Part shown: in pieces, positions 18,378-31,927 of the stretch
Numbering within the stretch: position 1 is the first letter of the stretch
Layout: each line of letters starts with the position of its first letter
Source: Klebsiella electrica
GTDB taxonomy: Bacteria; Pseudomonadota; Gammaproteobacteria; Enterobacterales; Enterobacteriaceae
Assembly (NCBI RefSeq): GCF_006711645.1
Contig: NZ_CP041247.1
Location: forward strand, 372,001 to 436,000
Direction of reading: 5' to 3'
Length of the DNA stretch: 64,000 nucleotides
Notes under the pieces: generated by a model
Told to the model about the DNA's origin: nothing
Database searches by the model: none
Seen by the model: the letters and a program-made list of their open reading frames with translations, nothing else
Made by a program: the position numbers and the translations under genes

Positions 18378-20917
18378 GCGTTTTCCTCCACCAGAGTGAC
18401 CGGGATACGCTCATACGGCGTTGCCGGGCGGTGCTGCTCGCGTTCCGGGACGACCTGCACATTCGGGTCGCGCTGGTTGCTGTTGATAAAGTGTTTGAAA
18501 CGGGTTTGCGCCGCCGGATTGTTGACCGTCTCGGTCCACTCGCAGGCGACAGCGTCACGCAGACGCGCCAGCTCTGCTTCCAGGTGGGCGTTCAGACCCA
18601 GCTTGTCGTCGATAATGACGCGCTTCAGGTAATCGATGCCGCCTTCCATGTTGTCTAACCACGGCGCGGTACGCGTCAGCTTATCGGCGGTGCGGATATA
18701 GAACATCATAAAGCGATCGAGGTAGCTGAGCAGCGTTTCGCGATCAAGATCGGCGGCCAGCAGGTCGGCGTGGCGCGGCTTCATCCCGCCGTTGCCGCAG
18801 ACATATAAATTCCAGCCCTTCTCGGTGGCGATAATCCCCACGTCTTTACCCTGTGCTTCCGCACATTCGCGGGTGCAGCCGGAGACGCCAAACTTTATTT
18901 TGTGCGGCGTGCGGATGCCTTTGTAGCGGTTTTCCAGCTCGACGCCGAAGCCTACGCTGTCGCCGACGCCGTAGCGGCACCAGGTGCTGCCGACGCAGGT
19001 TTTCGCCATACGTAGCGCTTTGGCATAGGCGTGGCCGGTTTCGAAGCCCGCTTCAATCAGCTGACGCCAGATCTCCGGCAGGTCGTCTTTTTGCGCGCCG
19101 AACAGGCCGATACGCTGGGAACCGGTGATTTTGGTGTAGAGATTGTATTCGCGCGCGATACGCCCCACGGCCACCAGGCCTTCCGGCGTAATTTCGCCGC
19201 CGGCGGAGCGCGGGATAACCGAATAGGTCCCGTCTTTCTGGATGTTGGCGAGGAAGTTATCGTTCGTATCCTGCAGCGGCGTATGCTGAGGCTTGAGGAT
19301 GTACTCATTCCAGCAGGAGGCCAACAGAGAGCCGACGGTCGGCTTACACACTTCGCAGCCGTAGCCTTTTCCGTGTTTCGCCAGCAGCTCTTCGAAGGTT
19401 TTAATGCCTTCTACGCGAATCAGGTGGAACAGCTCCTGGCGGGAGTAGGCAAAGTGTTCGCACAGATTGTGGCTCACTTCGATCCCCTGTTTCGCCAGTT
19501 CGGCGTTCAGCACCTGGGTCACCAGTGGAATGCAGCCGCCGCAGCCGGTACCGGCTTTGGTTTCAGCTTTCAGCGCGGCGACGGTATGGCAGCCTTTGTT
19601 GATGGCGGAAATCAGCATCCCTTTGGTCACGTCGAAGCAGGAACAGATTTGCGCGCTGTCCGGCAGTTTATCGACGCCGATTGACGGCTTACCGCTGCCA
19701 GCGTGCGCTGGCAGAATCAGCGAGTCCGGGTTTTCCGGTAGTTCAATACCGTTGAGCACCAGCTGCAGCAGATTGCCGTAATCGCTGGTGTCTCCGACCA
19801 GCACCGCGCCAAGCAGCGCTTTATTGTCTTCGCTGACGATCAGTCGTTTATAGACTTCTTTGCTTTCATCAAGATAGACGTAGCTGCGGGCGCCAGGCGT
19901 GCGGCCATGCGCATCGCCGATGCCGCCCACGTCAACGCCAAGCAGCTTCAGTTTGGCGCTGAGATCGGCCCCGATAAAGCCGTTGTCGTTGCCGAGGAGA
20001 TGGTCGACGGTCACCTGGGCCATTTTATAACCCGGCGCCACCAGACCGTAGACGCAGTTGTTCCAGCTGGCGCATTCGCCGATAGCATAGATATCCGGGT
20101 CGGAGGTCTGGCAGGTGTCATTGATCACGATACCGCCGCGCTGCGCCACGGCCAGGCCGCACTGGGTCGCCAGCTTGTCGCGTGGACGAATACCGGTGGA
20201 GAAGACGATAAAATCGACCTGCAGCTCGCTGCCATCAGCAAACTGCATGGTTTTCCGGGCGTCGTTGCCCTGCTGGATAATCTCTTTGGTATTTTTGCTG
20301 GTATGGACCTTCACGCCCATACTTTCTATTTTACGCTTGAGCTGCTCGCCGCCCATACTATCCAGCTGTTCGGCCATCAGCATAGGCGCAAATTCGATGA
20401 CGTGGGTTTCCACGCCGAGGTTCTTCAGCGCGCCGGCGGCTTCGAGACCCAACAGGCCGCCGCCGACGACGGCGCCGCGTTTGCTGCGCCGCGCGCAGGA
20501 TTCAATTGCGTTCAGATCTTCAATGGTGCGGTAAACAAAGCAGTCCTGAGTTTCCGCGCCTTTGATCGGCGGGATCCACGGATAGGAGCCCGTCGCCATC
20601 ACCAGCTTATCGTAAAACACGGTGCGTCCCGCGCTGGAGTGAATCACTTTCTCCTGGCGGTTAATGGTAATCGCACGTTCACCGATCAGGACCTTAACGC
20701 CATGTTTCTCGTAAAAACCTTCACGGACCAGCGAGAGTTCTTCGGCGGTGTGGTGGGAGAAGTAAGACGACAGGTGGACGCGGTCGTAAGCGATACGGGG
20801 TTCTTCACAGAACACGGTAATGTCGAACTGTCCGGCAGGCGCCTTATCAAGAAGCTCTTCGATAAAGCGATGGCCAACCATGCCGTTACCGATAATAGCG
20901 ATTCTGACTTTGCTCAT
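18374..20917 (-). CDS. nirB: Nitrite reductase (NADH) large subunit
   Basis: Catalytic subunit of NADH nitrite reductase. The 847 residues hold an N-terminal FAD/NADH domain (GNGMVGHRF near 10), a BFD-like [2Fe-2S] domain (CSCFDVT...GTGCGGC around 425-465), and a C-terminal siroheme/[4Fe-4S] domain with CVGSTWC and GCTREC supplying the cluster cysteines. It is expressed in anaerobic cells with nitrite or nitrate; matching FNR and NarL/NarP boxes lie upstream. Confidence 0.97.
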   Translation of the reverse strand: MSKVRIAIIGNGMVGHRFIEELLDKAPAGQFDITVFCEEPRIAYDRVHLSSYFSHHTAEELSLVREGFYEKHGVKVLIGERAITINRQEKVIHSSAGRTVFYDKLVMATGSYPWIPPIKGAETQDCFVYRTIEDLNAIESCARRSKRGAVVGGGLLGLEAAGALKNLGVETHVIEFAPMLMAEQLDSMGGEQLKRKIESMGVKVHTSKNTKEIIQQGNDARKTMQFADGSELQVDFIVFSTGIRPRDKLATQCGLAVAQRGGIVINDTCQTSDPDIYAIGECASWNNCVYGLVAPGYKMAQVTVDHLLGNDNGFIGADLSAKLKLLGVDVGGIGDAHGRTPGARSYVYLDESKEVYKRLIVSEDNKALLGAVLVGDTSDYGNLLQLVLNGIELPENPDSLILPAHAGSGKPSIGVDKLPDSAQICSCFDVTKGMLISAINKGCHTVAALKAETKAGTGCGGCIPLVTQVLNAELAKQGIEVSHNLCEHFAYSRQELFHLIRVEGIKTFEELLAKHGKGYGCEVCKPTVGSLLASCWNEYILKPQHTPLQDTNDNFLANIQKDGTYSVIPRSAGGEITPEGLVAVGRIAREYNLYTKITGSQRIGLFGAQKDDLPEIWRQLIEAGFETGHAYAKALRMAKTCVGSTWCRYGVGDSVGFGVELENRYKGIRTPHKIKFGVSGCTRECAEAQGKDVGIIATEKGWNLYVCGNGGMKPRHADLLAADLDRETLLSYLDRFMMFYIRTADKLTRTAPWLDNMEGGIDYLKRVIIDDKLGLNAHLEAELARLRDAVACEWTETVNNPAAQTRFKHFINSNQRDPNVQVVPEREQHRPATPYERIPVTLVEENA

Positions 20918-20975
20918 TTTGGCCTCGATTTCTTTTCTATTACCGCCTACCTTAACGATTCAGCCAGGACACTTA

Positions 20976-20989
20976 TTGATACAAATCAA
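20976..20989. promoter_or_regulatory. FNR box of the nirB promoter
   Basis: TTGATACAAATCAA is a perfect match to the FNR consensus TTGAT-N4-ATCAA. Its centre at 20982.5 predicts a class II start for nirB near 20941 on the minus strand, 24 bases before the ATG; a weak TAAGGT -10 lies in the right place. Confidence 0.9.
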
Positions 20990-21002
20990 GATCGCCAGCG
21001 CC

Positions 21003-21018
21003 TACCACTTAATGGGTA
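21003..21018. promoter_or_regulatory. NarL/NarP 7-2-7 site of the nirB promoter
   Basis: TACCACTTAATGGGTA is an inverted pair of NarL heptamers separated by two bases; one arm is a perfect TACYYMT, the other has one mismatch. Its centre is exactly 28 bases upstream of the FNR centre, the -69.5 versus -41.5 spacing known for E. coli nirB. Confidence 0.85.
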
Positions 21019-21157
21019 TGGTTATGATTTTACTGGATTTTTATAAGTTATGGAAAACTCAGGCTTTTCCTTTCTGTTGCTTTTGTGTACAAAATGGACG
21101 CGGGAGAATGTTCATGGGTTGGGCGAAAAATCGGCACTATTCACGGGAGTCATCAAG

Positions 21158-22483
21158 ATGACAGCAGTTCCGCTTTGGTTGATTGAGAACGTACGTTTGC
21201 CTGACCGCGAAGGGCTCTGGCAGATAGCGATAGACAGAGGCTGCTTCGGTGATATCACCCCGATGGGCGATGCCAGCAGCGAAAGTTATGAGGTGCTCAA
21301 CGCACGCGGTGGGCTGGCGATTCCGCCATTTATTGAACCGCATATCCATCTCGATACCACCCAAACTGCCGGAGAGCCAAACTGGAATCAGTCCGGGACG
21401 CTGTTTGAGGGAATTGAGCGCTGGGCGGAACGTAAGGCGCTGTTGAGTCACGAAGATGTGAAGGCCCGGGCATGGAAGACGCTGAAGTGGCAAATCGCCA
21501 ACGGGATTCAGTTTGTCCGCACGCACGTTGACGTGTCTGACCCGACGCTGACGGCATTAAAGGCGATGCTGGAGGTGAAGCAGGAGGTCGCGCCGTGGGT
21601 GGATTTGCAGATAGTCGCCTTCCCCCAGGAGGGGATTTTATCTTACCCCAATGGCGAGGCCTTGCTGGAGGAGGCCCTGCGGCTCGGGGCCGATGTGGTC
21701 GGCGCCATTCCGCACTTTGAGTTTACCCGCGAGTATGGCGTGGAATCGCTGCATATCGCCTTCCGTCTGGCGCAGCAGTATCAGCGCCCGCTGGATATTC
21801 ACTGCGATGAAATCGACGACGAGCAGTCGCGGTTTGTCGAAACGGTGGCGGCTCTGGCGTTGAAAGAGGGTATTGGCCCACGGGTTACGGCCAGCCATAC
21901 CACCGCGATGCACTCCTATAACGGCGCCTATACTTCGCGCTTGTTCCGGTTACTGAAGCTCTCGGGAATCAACTTTGTCGCCAACCCGCTGGTGAATATT
22001 CACCTCCAGGGGCGCTTTGACGACTATCCAAAGCGCCGCGGCATTACCCGGGTGAAGGAGTTGATGGCGGCGGGCATTAACGTTTGTTTCGGCCACGATG
22101 ATGTTTTCGACCCGTGGTACCCGTTGGGTACCGGCAATATGCTGCAGGTGTTGCATATGGGGTTGCATGTTTGTCAGTTGATGGGCTATCAGCAGATTAA
22201 CGATGGCCTGAAGCTGATTACCGACAACAGCGCCCGTACCTTTGGTCTGCACGATTACGGCATTGCGCCGGGCAACCCTGCGAATCTGGTTATTCTGCCA
22301 GCGGAGAATGGCTTTGAAGCGGTTCGCTGCCAGGTGCCGGTGCGCTGGTCGATTCGCCAGGGACGGGTCATTGCCACAACGCAACTGGCGCAGACCTGGA
22401 TTCAGACCGACAGAGGGGGAGAGGAGCTGTGCTTTAGCCGAAACGGCCCCTTCACTGAGGCAAAGGGGCCAACAAAGGCTTAG
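21158..22483 (+). CDS. codA: Cytosine deaminase
   Basis: Deaminates cytosine to uracil for pyrimidine salvage. The 441-residue amidohydrolase is very close to E. coli CodA: metal ligands in PHIHLD, the HCDEIDDEQ segment, SHTTAMH and [15 protein letters not shown]. The ATG at 21158 has GGGAG upstream and aligns with the family start; a longer frame from 21050 runs through the nirB control region and is unlikely. No codB permease is next to it. It diverges from nirB and meets tsgA with a 4-base tail-to-tail overlap. An inverted repeat (22445-22452 with 22463-22470) lies in its last codons. Confidence 0.95.
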   Translation: MTAVPLWLIENVRLPDREGLWQIAIDRGCFGDITPMGDASSESYEVLNARGGLAIPPFIEPHIHLDTTQTAGEPNWNQSGTLFEGIERWAERKALLSHEDVKARAWKTLKWQIANGIQFVRTHVDVSDPTLTALKAMLEVKQEVAPWVDLQIVAFPQEGILSYPNGEALLEEALRLGADVVGAIPHFEFTREYGVESLHIAFRLAQQYQRPLDIHCDEIDDEQSRFVETVAALALKEGIGPRVTASHTTAMHSYNGAYTSRLFRLLKLSGINFVANPLVNIHLQGRFDDYPKRRGITRVKELMAAGINVCFGHDDVFDPWYPLGTGNMLQVLHMGLHVCQLMGYQQINDGLKLITDNSARTFGLHDYGIAPGNPANLVILPAENGFEAVRCQVPVRWSIRQGRVIATTQLAQTWIQTDRGGEELCFSRNGPFTEAKGPTKA

Positions 22484-23664
22484 TGGGAGGCCGTTGCCGC
22501 GTTGTGCTGGCGGTGGCGGGAGACGAAGCCAAGGATTAAACACATCACAAAGACCACGGCGTAGAGGCCGTTAGCGGTGTGCAGCGCTGCCAGCGGGCCG
22601 CTGGCAGCCACAATCGGACCGGTTACCACGAAGGTCAGCATGGTGCCGATGGTGCCGCAGGTCAGTACAAAGTTCACCAGTTTCGGCGACGCGACTTTGG
22701 TTTGTAGCGAACCCAGCGTGATAAGCGAGGTGTAAATCGCGCTGGAGAAGAAGCCGAGGGTCAGAATAAACCACGGCATATGTTCCGGCGAACCGTTGAT
22801 GAACAGGTACATCAGTACGGTGGCGAGACCCGCCAGGACGGTCAGGATGCGCTGCAGGTCGAAGAAGCGCAGGATGAAGCTGAATGACCACATGCCAATC
22901 ATGTACGACATCCAGAAATCGCTCACCAGCTTACCGCCATCGGCGAGGCTCATGCCCAGGGTCTTGGCATATTCCGGTACCCAGGAGATAAAGCCCAGCT
23001 GACCGAGGATATAGCACAGCGCCGCAATCGCGAGGAACAGCACGCCGATGCCCCACTTTTCTTTCACTACCGGCTGGCTGTTGTGCGGCGCTTTTTGGCC
23101 GAGGACCGGGAACTCACAGCCGAAGGTCAGAATAAAGATGGCCACATAGACCAGACCAATGCAGGCATAAACCCAGTACCACTCGATGCTGCGGGCCAAC
23201 AGGAATGCGGCGACCATCGGGAAGATCATTCCTGCCATGCTGAAGAAGGAGTCGGTAAACAGCAGACGCGCGCCACGCTGGCGGCCTTCATACATATGGG
23301 TGATCAGGAAGGTCCCGATCGACATGGTAATCCCGCTGACCAGCCCCAGAACGAACATGGACGCGGAAAACAGAGCCAGGCTGTGGCTAAACATCAGCCC
23401 GGCAACGGCCAGGACCATCAGAATAAAGCCAAAACGCAGTTGGGTTTTCAGCGGCACAATTTCCATCAGCCAGGCATTCAGGAAGATAGAGATCAGGATA
23501 CCGGCGTTGAGGAAGGTAAAGGTGTTACTCATACTGGAGACGGGCAGATGGAAATAATCGGCGATATTTCCCATCACCATTCCGGTGACGATCACCAGCG
23601 CGCCGGTGAGGGCGTAGGAAAAGAAGCTGATCCATGTGAGCTTGATACGATTGCTGTTAGTCAT
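22480..23664 (-). CDS. tsgA: MFS transporter TsgA
   Basis: Twelve-helix major facilitator protein of 394 residues, the E. coli/Salmonella TsgA length. The substrate is unknown; the Salmonella gene was named for tellurite- and selenite-stimulated growth. It starts [21 protein letters not shown] after a good ATG and diverges from ppiA. In E. coli it lies next to nirB; here codA separates the two. Confidence 0.93.
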   Translation of the reverse strand: MTNSNRIKLTWISFFSYALTGALVIVTGMVMGNIADYFHLPVSSMSNTFTFLNAGILISIFLNAWLMEIVPLKTQLRFGFILMVLAVAGLMFSHSLALFSASMFVLGLVSGITMSIGTFLITHMYEGRQRGARLLFTDSFFSMAGMIFPMVAAFLLARSIEWYWVYACIGLVYVAIFILTFGCEFPVLGQKAPHNSQPVVKEKWGIGVLFLAIAALCYILGQLGFISWVPEYAKTLGMSLADGGKLVSDFWMSYMIGMWSFSFILRFFDLQRILTVLAGLATVLMYLFINGSPEHMPWFILTLGFFSSAIYTSLITLGSLQTKVASPKLVNFVLTCGTIGTMLTFVVTGPIVAASGPLAALHTANGLYAVVFVMCLILGFVSRHRQHNAATASH

Positions 23665-23784
23665 GACTGGCCTGTGAATAGGAATGTAAAGCGCATTGAC
23701 TGCGCCAGGGCGGACAGATTTTATTCATTCAAGTGATGTAAGCAAACGTTTATTATGCAATTAAATACTTTTTGCATTAATTAA

Positions 23785-23800
23785 TGTGATGCAGATCGCT
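23785..23800. promoter_or_regulatory. Possible CRP site, tsgA/ppiA region
   Basis: TGTGATGCAGATCGCT has a perfect left half (TGTGA) and a weak right half (TCGCT) at the proper six-base spacing. E. coli ppiA is known to be controlled by CRP and CytR, which supports the reading. The rest of the 276-base gap shows nothing else I can name. Confidence 0.45.
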
Positions 23801-23931
23801 TTTGTCTGGCGTGCTGGTCAATGCATACGTCGTAACAACTATTTCAGCTACGTAAAATTAGGTAAAAGGCTGGCCCAGGATGCCAAGGCTCTTTAGAATC
23901 AAAGCACTTGCTTTTTATTCTGCTCCGTTAA

Positions 23932-24510
<579 letters not shown>

Positions 24511-24616
24511 GCCTTTCTGTACGCGGGTGACACACCCGCGCCTCGTCGGCCTCTCTGCGTAACTTGAAATTGCTGCTTATACTTGTGGCAAACGGGGGAC
24601 GATAAGGGAGGCGACC

Positions 24617-24784
24617 ATGCGTTCACTCACCGATAAGCAAAAATCCCAACTCTGGGAACAGACCCGCAATATGAATTTTCAGGCCAGCCTTCGCCTGGAA
24701 GGCGCAGCGATCCCGCTGGTAACGCTGACTGCCGGGCAAGCACTGGCGCGTCTTGCCGAAATCGGGAGGCGCCATGAGCAGTAA
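24617..24784 (+). CDS. yhfG: Small antitoxin-like protein YhfG
   Basis: 55-residue protein, [10 protein letters not shown] to RRHEQ, matching E. coli YhfG. YhfG proteins act as antitoxin partners of class I Fic proteins. The last 11 bases overlap fic, the usual coupling in such pairs. GGGAGG precedes the ATG. Confidence 0.93.
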   Translation: MRSLTDKQKSQLWEQTRNMNFQASLRLEGAAIPLVTLTAGQALARLAEIGRRHEQ

Positions 24785-25364
24785 ATATGGCGACGAGCGA
24801 GATCCTTACCTCTATCCTGCGCTCGATGTGATGCGTAACCGCCTCGGCATTCGCCAGGCGCAGCGTCTGGAGCAAACGGTCTGGGAAATCACCTCCCTGC
24901 GCGCGGCGACGCTGCCGCTGGGACCACGCGGCCGCGGACTACCCTACCTCTGTTTTATTCATCATCAGCTCTATCAGGATATCTTCGACTGGGCGGGGCA
25001 ATTCAGAGACGTCGATATTTATCAGGGCGATACCCCATTCTGCCATTTTGCGTGGATCGAGAAAGAGGGCAATGCGCTGATGCGGGCGCTGGAGGAAGAG
25101 GACTATCTCAGCGGAGTCAGTCGCGCGACGTTCGTTACGCGTCTGAGCTGGTACTACGGGGAAATCAACGTCCTGCACCCGTTTCGCATCGGTAGCGGCC
25201 TGGTTCAGCGGATTTTCTTTGAGCAGTTGGCGCTTCACGCCGGCTATGTCCTCGACTGGCGGGATATTGACCCCGATAGCTGGAGCCAGACTAACCAGCT
25301 GGGGGCGATGGGCGATCCCGAACCCCTTGAGCGGATCTTTCGCAAAGTGGTAAGCGAAGCGTGA
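24774..25364 (+). CDS. fic: Fic family protein
   Basis: Fic-fold protein, 196 residues from the ATG at 24774, which has GGAGG just upstream; an in-frame TTG seven codons earlier is less likely. The Fic motif (135-146) reads [12 protein letters not shown]: the catalytic His is kept but the usual N and the second R of HPFRxGNGR are replaced, as I recall for E. coli Fic. Adenylylation activity may therefore be weak. Paired with yhfG; pabA follows after 44 bases. Confidence 0.93.
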   Translation: MSSKYGDERDPYLYPALDVMRNRLGIRQAQRLEQTVWEITSLRAATLPLGPRGRGLPYLCFIHHQLYQDIFDWAGQFRDVDIYQGDTPFCHFAWIEKEGNALMRALEEEDYLSGVSRATFVTRLSWYYGEINVLHPFRIGSGLVQRIFFEQLALHAGYVLDWRDIDPDSWSQTNQLGAMGDPEPLERIFRKVVSEA

Positions 25365-25408
25365 GAATCTGAGTAGAATAGCCCGGTTTTATTCTTTCCG
25401 GAGCCGCT

Positions 25409-25972
25409 ATGATCCTGCTTATCGACAACTATGATTCTTTCACCTGGAACTTGTACCAGTACTTCTGTGAACTGGGGGCGCAAGTGCAGGTCAGGCGTAA
25501 TGATGAGTTGACGCTAGAGGAGATAGCGGCGTTGAAGCCGGAGAAAATCGTGATCTCTCCCGGACCCTGCACGCCGAATGAGTCAGGCATTTCGCTGGCG
25601 GCGATCGCTCATTATGCCGGTCAGATCCCGCTGCTCGGCGTTTGCCTTGGTCATCAGGCTATTGCCCAGGTCTTTGGCGCCACTATCGTGCGAGCGGCGA
25701 AAGTGATGCACGGCAAGACTTCCCCCATCCATCATAACGGGCAGGGGGTCTTTCAGGGGCTGAATAATCCGCTGACCGTCACTCGCTACCACTCTCTGCT
25801 GATTGAGCCCGCAACCCTTCCCGAATGCTTTGAGGTGACGGCTCGCAGCGAAAGCGGTGAGATTATGGCGATTCGCCATCGGGAGTGGGATCTCGAAGGG
25901 GTACAGTTCCACCCGGAGAGTATTCTCAGCGAGCAGGGGCATCAGCTGCTGGCAAACTTCCTCAATCGGTGA
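25409..25972 (+). CDS. pabA: Aminodeoxychorismate synthase, glutaminase subunit
   Basis: Class I glutamine amidotransferase that feeds ammonia to PabB for 4-aminobenzoate (folate) synthesis. The 187-residue product has the catalytic triad C79 in GVCLGHQ, H168 and E170 in FHPES, and the oxyanion SPGPCTP. The start [11 protein letters not shown] matches the family. Confidence 0.97.
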   Translation: MILLIDNYDSFTWNLYQYFCELGAQVQVRRNDELTLEEIAALKPEKIVISPGPCTPNESGISLAAIAHYAGQIPLLGVCLGHQAIAQVFGATIVRAAKVMHGKTSPIHHNGQGVFQGLNNPLTVTRYHSLLIEPATLPECFEVTARSESGEIMAIRHREWDLEGVQFHPESILSEQGHQLLANFLNR

Positions 25973-25988
25973 TTTATAGTTGCCATTG

Positions 25989-26027
25989 ACTGATTTTTTA
26001 TGCATATTTTGTGATTAGATTATCACA
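25989..26027 (+). promoter_or_regulatory. Double ARG box (ArgR operator) of argD
   Basis: Two 18-base half-conserved ARG boxes, 25989-26006 (core TGATTTTTTATGCATA) and 26010-26027 (TGTGATTAGATTATCACA), separated by three bases. This is the canonical ArgR hexamer operator layout. Both lie within 75 bases of the argD ATG. Confidence 0.8.
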
Positions 26028-26034
26028 ATAATGA

Positions 26035-29350
<3,316 letters not shown>

Positions 29351-29359
29351 AGGGGAAAC

Positions 29360-29395
29360 AAAAACGGCGTATTGCGGACGCAACACGCCGTTTTT
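29360..29395 (-). terminator. Intrinsic terminator of crp
   Basis: Long stem AAAAACGGCGT/ACGCCGTTTTT extended inward by TTGCG/CGCAA, with a single mismatch. On the minus strand it follows the crp stop directly and ends in a T run. Confidence 0.9.
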
Positions 29396-29401
29396 ATCGA
29401 C

Positions 29402-30034
29402 TTAACGGGTACCGTATACGACGATAGTTTTACCGTGGGCGGAGATCAGATTCTGATCTTCCAGCATCTTCAGGATACGGCCAACGGTTTCACGGGAACA
29501 ACCCACGATCTGACCGATTTCCTGGCGGGTAATTTTAATTTGCATACCATCAGGGTGGGTCATCGCATCCGGCTGTTTTGCCAGGTTCAGCAGCGTCTGA
29601 GCGATGCGCCCGGTGACGTCGAGGAAGGCAAGGTTACCCACTTTTTCTGAGGTCACCTGCAGACGGCGAGCCATCTGCGATGACAAGCGCATCAGGATAT
29701 CCGGGTTAACCTGAATGAGCTGACGGAATTTTTTGTAGGAGATTTCGGCCACTTCACATGCGGTTTTCGCACGTACCCAGGCGCTACGCTCCTGGCCTTC
29801 TTCAAACAAGCCTAATTCACCGATGAAATCGCCCTGGTTGAGGTAAGAGAGGATCATCTCTTTACCTTCTTCATCCTTGATGAGCACAGCCACAGAGCCT
29901 TTGACGATGTAGTACAACGTTTCTGCTTTTTCACCCTGGTGGATCAGCGTGCTTTTAGATGGGTACTTATGAATGTGGCAATGAGACAAGAACCATTCGA
30001 GGGTAGGGTCTGTTTGCGGTTTGCCAAGCACCAT
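29402..30034 (-). CDS. crp: cAMP receptor protein CRP
   Basis: Global cAMP-dependent activator of catabolic genes. The 210-residue sequence appears identical, or almost so, to E. coli CRP: cAMP pocket [15 protein letters not shown], hinge near T128-S129, and the recognition helix [13 protein letters not shown]. Divergent from yhfA. A CRP-like site lies in the leader, consistent with known autoregulation. Confidence 0.98.
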   Translation of the reverse strand: MVLGKPQTDPTLEWFLSHCHIHKYPSKSTLIHQGEKAETLYYIVKGSVAVLIKDEEGKEMILSYLNQGDFIGELGLFEEGQERSAWVRAKTACEVAEISYKKFRQLIQVNPDILMRLSSQMARRLQVTSEKVGNLAFLDVTGRIAQTLLNLAKQPDAMTHPDGMQIKITRQEIGQIVGCSRETVGRILKMLEDQNLISAHGKTIVVYGTR

Positions 30035-30155
30035 GCGCGGTTATCCTCTGTTATAAGCTATCTCCGGGTGCCGACACTACACGGCATCCGGGCATGCAAT
30101 CGTATTGTTTCCCTATGCCTGGGAAACGGGCTGGTGATTTTTCTTCAGCCTGTAA

Positions 30156-30171
30156 TGTGAACTCCTCTGCA
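30156..30171. promoter_or_regulatory. CRP site in the crp leader
   Basis: TGTGAACTCCTCTGCA, a good left half and a partial right half, lies in a block (30150-30230) closely matching what I recall of the E. coli crp leader. There CRP binds and drives a divergent antisense RNA that lowers crp transcription. The rest of the 306-base crp/yhfA gap shows no ORF. Confidence 0.65.
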
Positions 30172-30340
30172 TACATGCAGTACATCAATGTAATACTGTA
30201 GCATCCCGACTGTTTTAGCATAGCTTTTGCCGTATGTCTCCTGGTGTCTCGCTTCAGCATGATGCAGGTCGCCTTCCGTTGCGAGAATTGTTATGTACGC
30301 GTAATCTGTCAGGAAAATTGCAACCTTGGAGTTAAATTTT

Positions 30341-30745
30341 ATGCAAGCTCGTGTGAAATGGGTGGAAGGGTTAACCTTCATCGGAGAGTCGGCGTCAGGT
30401 CACCAGATTCTGATGGACGGCAACTCCGGAGATAAAGCGCCAAGCCCGATGGAGATGGTGCTGATGGCGGCGGGCGGATGCAGCGCTATTGATGTCGTGT
30501 CTATTTTGCAGAAAGGTCGCCACAACGTGACTAACTGTGAAGTCAAGCTGACGTCTGAACGTCGGGAAGAGGCGCCGCGCCTGTTTACCCATATCAATCT
30601 GCATTTTATCGTCACCGGCAAAGAGCTGAAAGAGGCGGCCGTTTCCCGTGCGGTGGATCTGTCGGCGGAGAAATACTGCTCGGTGGCGCTGATGCTGCAA
30701 AAAGCGGTGAACATCACCCACTCGTTTGAGGTGGTGGAGGCGTAA
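30341..30745 (+). CDS. yhfA: OsmC-family protein YhfA
   Basis: 134-residue OsmC/Ohr-fold protein, closely matching E. coli YhfA. The two cysteines typical of the family are in AAGGCSAIDV and EKYCSVALM, suggesting a thiol peroxidase-like active site; the physiological role is not known. GGAG nine bases before the ATG at 30341 sets the start over one five codons upstream. Divergent from crp. Confidence 0.95.
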   Translation: MQARVKWVEGLTFIGESASGHQILMDGNSGDKAPSPMEMVLMAAGGCSAIDVVSILQKGRHNVTNCEVKLTSERREEAPRLFTHINLHFIVTGKELKEAAVSRAVDLSAEKYCSVALMLQKAVNITHSFEVVEA

Positions 30746-30753
30746 TGCCAGAT

Positions 30754-30778
30754 ACCCGGTGGCGCGAGCGTACCGGGT
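30754..30778. repeat. REP-like inverted repeat between yhfA and prkB
   Basis: ACCCGGT (30754-30760) and ACCGGGT (30772-30778) frame GGCGCGAGCG in the 60-base gap between two convergent genes. The form resembles the extragenic palindromes common in Klebsiella and relatives. No T run, so probably an mRNA-end stabiliser. Confidence 0.5.
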
Positions 30779-30805
30779 TGACACCGTTTTGTCGCGCCGC
30801 CCAAT

Positions 30806-31672
30806 TTAAATCGCTTTGCCTTCCATCAAGCGCTCCACCAGCGGCGTCATGATGAGCTCCATCGCCAGCCCCATTTTCCCGCCCGGCACCACCAGCGTAT
30901 TGATATGTGAGATAAACGAACCCTGCAGCATCGCCAGCAGCCAGGGAAAATCGATATCCCGCAGGTTGCGGAAGTGGATCACCACAAAGCTTTCATCCAA
31001 TGACGGGATGCCCTTCGCCGCAAACGGGTTGGAGGTATCGACGGTGGGAACGCGCTGGAAGTTGATATGGGTGCGCGAAAACTGCGGTGTGATGAAATTG
31101 ATATAGTCTTCCATTGAACGGACCACGGAATCCATCACCGCTTCGCGGGAGTGGCCGCGTTCGCTGGTATCGCGGATGAGCTTCTGAATCCATTCCAGGT
31201 TAACGATAGGCACCACGCCGACCAGCAGGTCGACATTCTGCGCAACGTTATACTGCGGCGTGACAACCCCGCCGTGCAGCCCTTCATAAAACAGGACATC
31301 GGTCGGTTCCGGTAGCGGTTGCCACGGTGTGAATGTACCCGGCACCTGATTCCACGGCACCGCTTCATCATAGGTGTGCAGATATTTGCGCGACTGGCCG
31401 CTACCGTTACGCCCGTACTCAATGAAGGTGTTTTCCAGCAGGCCAAAGTCGTTGGCTTCCGGGCCGAAATAGCTGATGTGTTTGCCCTGATCGCGCGCTT
31501 TGCGGATCGCCATGTCCATTTCCGGGCGGGTATAACGATGGAAGCTGTCGCCTTCCACCTCAGCGGCACGCAGGTTTAGCTGGGCAAAAATTTTACGAAA
31601 GGCGAGGCTGGTGGTCGTGGTTCCCGCGCCGCTGGAGCCCGTGACGGCAATCACCGGATGTTTGGCAGACAT
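30806..31672 (-). CDS. prkB: Phosphoribulokinase-like protein PrkB
   Basis: 288-residue P-loop kinase of the phosphoribulokinase family: GSSGAGTT at residues 12-19, the DSFHRY segment and GLHGGVV. No Rubisco gene is in view and enterobacteria lack the Calvin cycle, so the natural substrate is unknown. It heads a minus-strand run and follows yheU after 36 bases. Start MSAKHPVIAV as in E. coli. Confidence 0.94.
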   Translation of the reverse strand: MSAKHPVIAVTGSSGAGTTTTSLAFRKIFAQLNLRAAEVEGDSFHRYTRPEMDMAIRKARDQGKHISYFGPEANDFGLLENTFIEYGRNGSGQSRKYLHTYDEAVPWNQVPGTFTPWQPLPEPTDVLFYEGLHGGVVTPQYNVAQNVDLLVGVVPIVNLEWIQKLIRDTSERGHSREAVMDSVVRSMEDYINFITPQFSRTHINFQRVPTVDTSNPFAAKGIPSLDESFVVIHFRNLRDIDFPWLLAMLQGSFISHINTLVVPGGKMGLAMELIMTPLVERLMEGKAI

Positions 31673-31708
31673 AACAACTCCCAGATTAAAACGATGTGTG
31701 GTGCCGCC

Positions 31709-31927
31709 TTAGCCGTGAAACTGCTTGCGGGGCATGATGTTGACCGTCTCGTGCAGTTCTGACCACACCAGTACGGCTTCTCCGCTTTTCAATTGCTGTT
31801 TGACGTCGGCGACTTTATCCGCCAGCGAGCGTTCATGTTCACCATAATCGGTGCCTTCACGCAACACAAAGCTTTCGATCAGGTTATCCAGCGTTTCGGG
31901 ATCCAGATCGTGCCAGGGAATAATCAT
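31709..31927 (-). CDS. yheU: Conserved protein YheU
   Basis: 72-residue acidic protein [13 protein letters not shown] to RKQFHG, nearly the same as E. coli YheU; UPF0270 family, function unknown. The ATG at 31927 overlaps the yheT stop by four bases. A longer in-frame reading from 32170 lies inside yheT and is not supported. Confidence 0.94.
   Translation of the reverse strand: MIIPWHDLDPETLDNLIESFVLREGTDYGEHERSLADKVADVKQQLKSGEAVLVWSELHETVNIMPRKQFHG

Noticed and set aside
19907..21046. 379-codon open frame antisense to nirB
   Set aside because: It mirrors nirB codons, has no recognisable domains or ribosome site and runs into the FNR/NarL region; a GC-driven shadow.
26010..26027. CRP-like palindrome before argD
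   Set aside because: The TGTGA and TCACA arms are eight bases apart rather than six, and the sequence fits the second ARG box at exact spacing.
30806..31672. Calvin-cycle phosphoribulokinase
   Set aside because: No Rubisco or other carbon-fixation gene is present and enterobacterial PrkB is a stand-alone paralogue.
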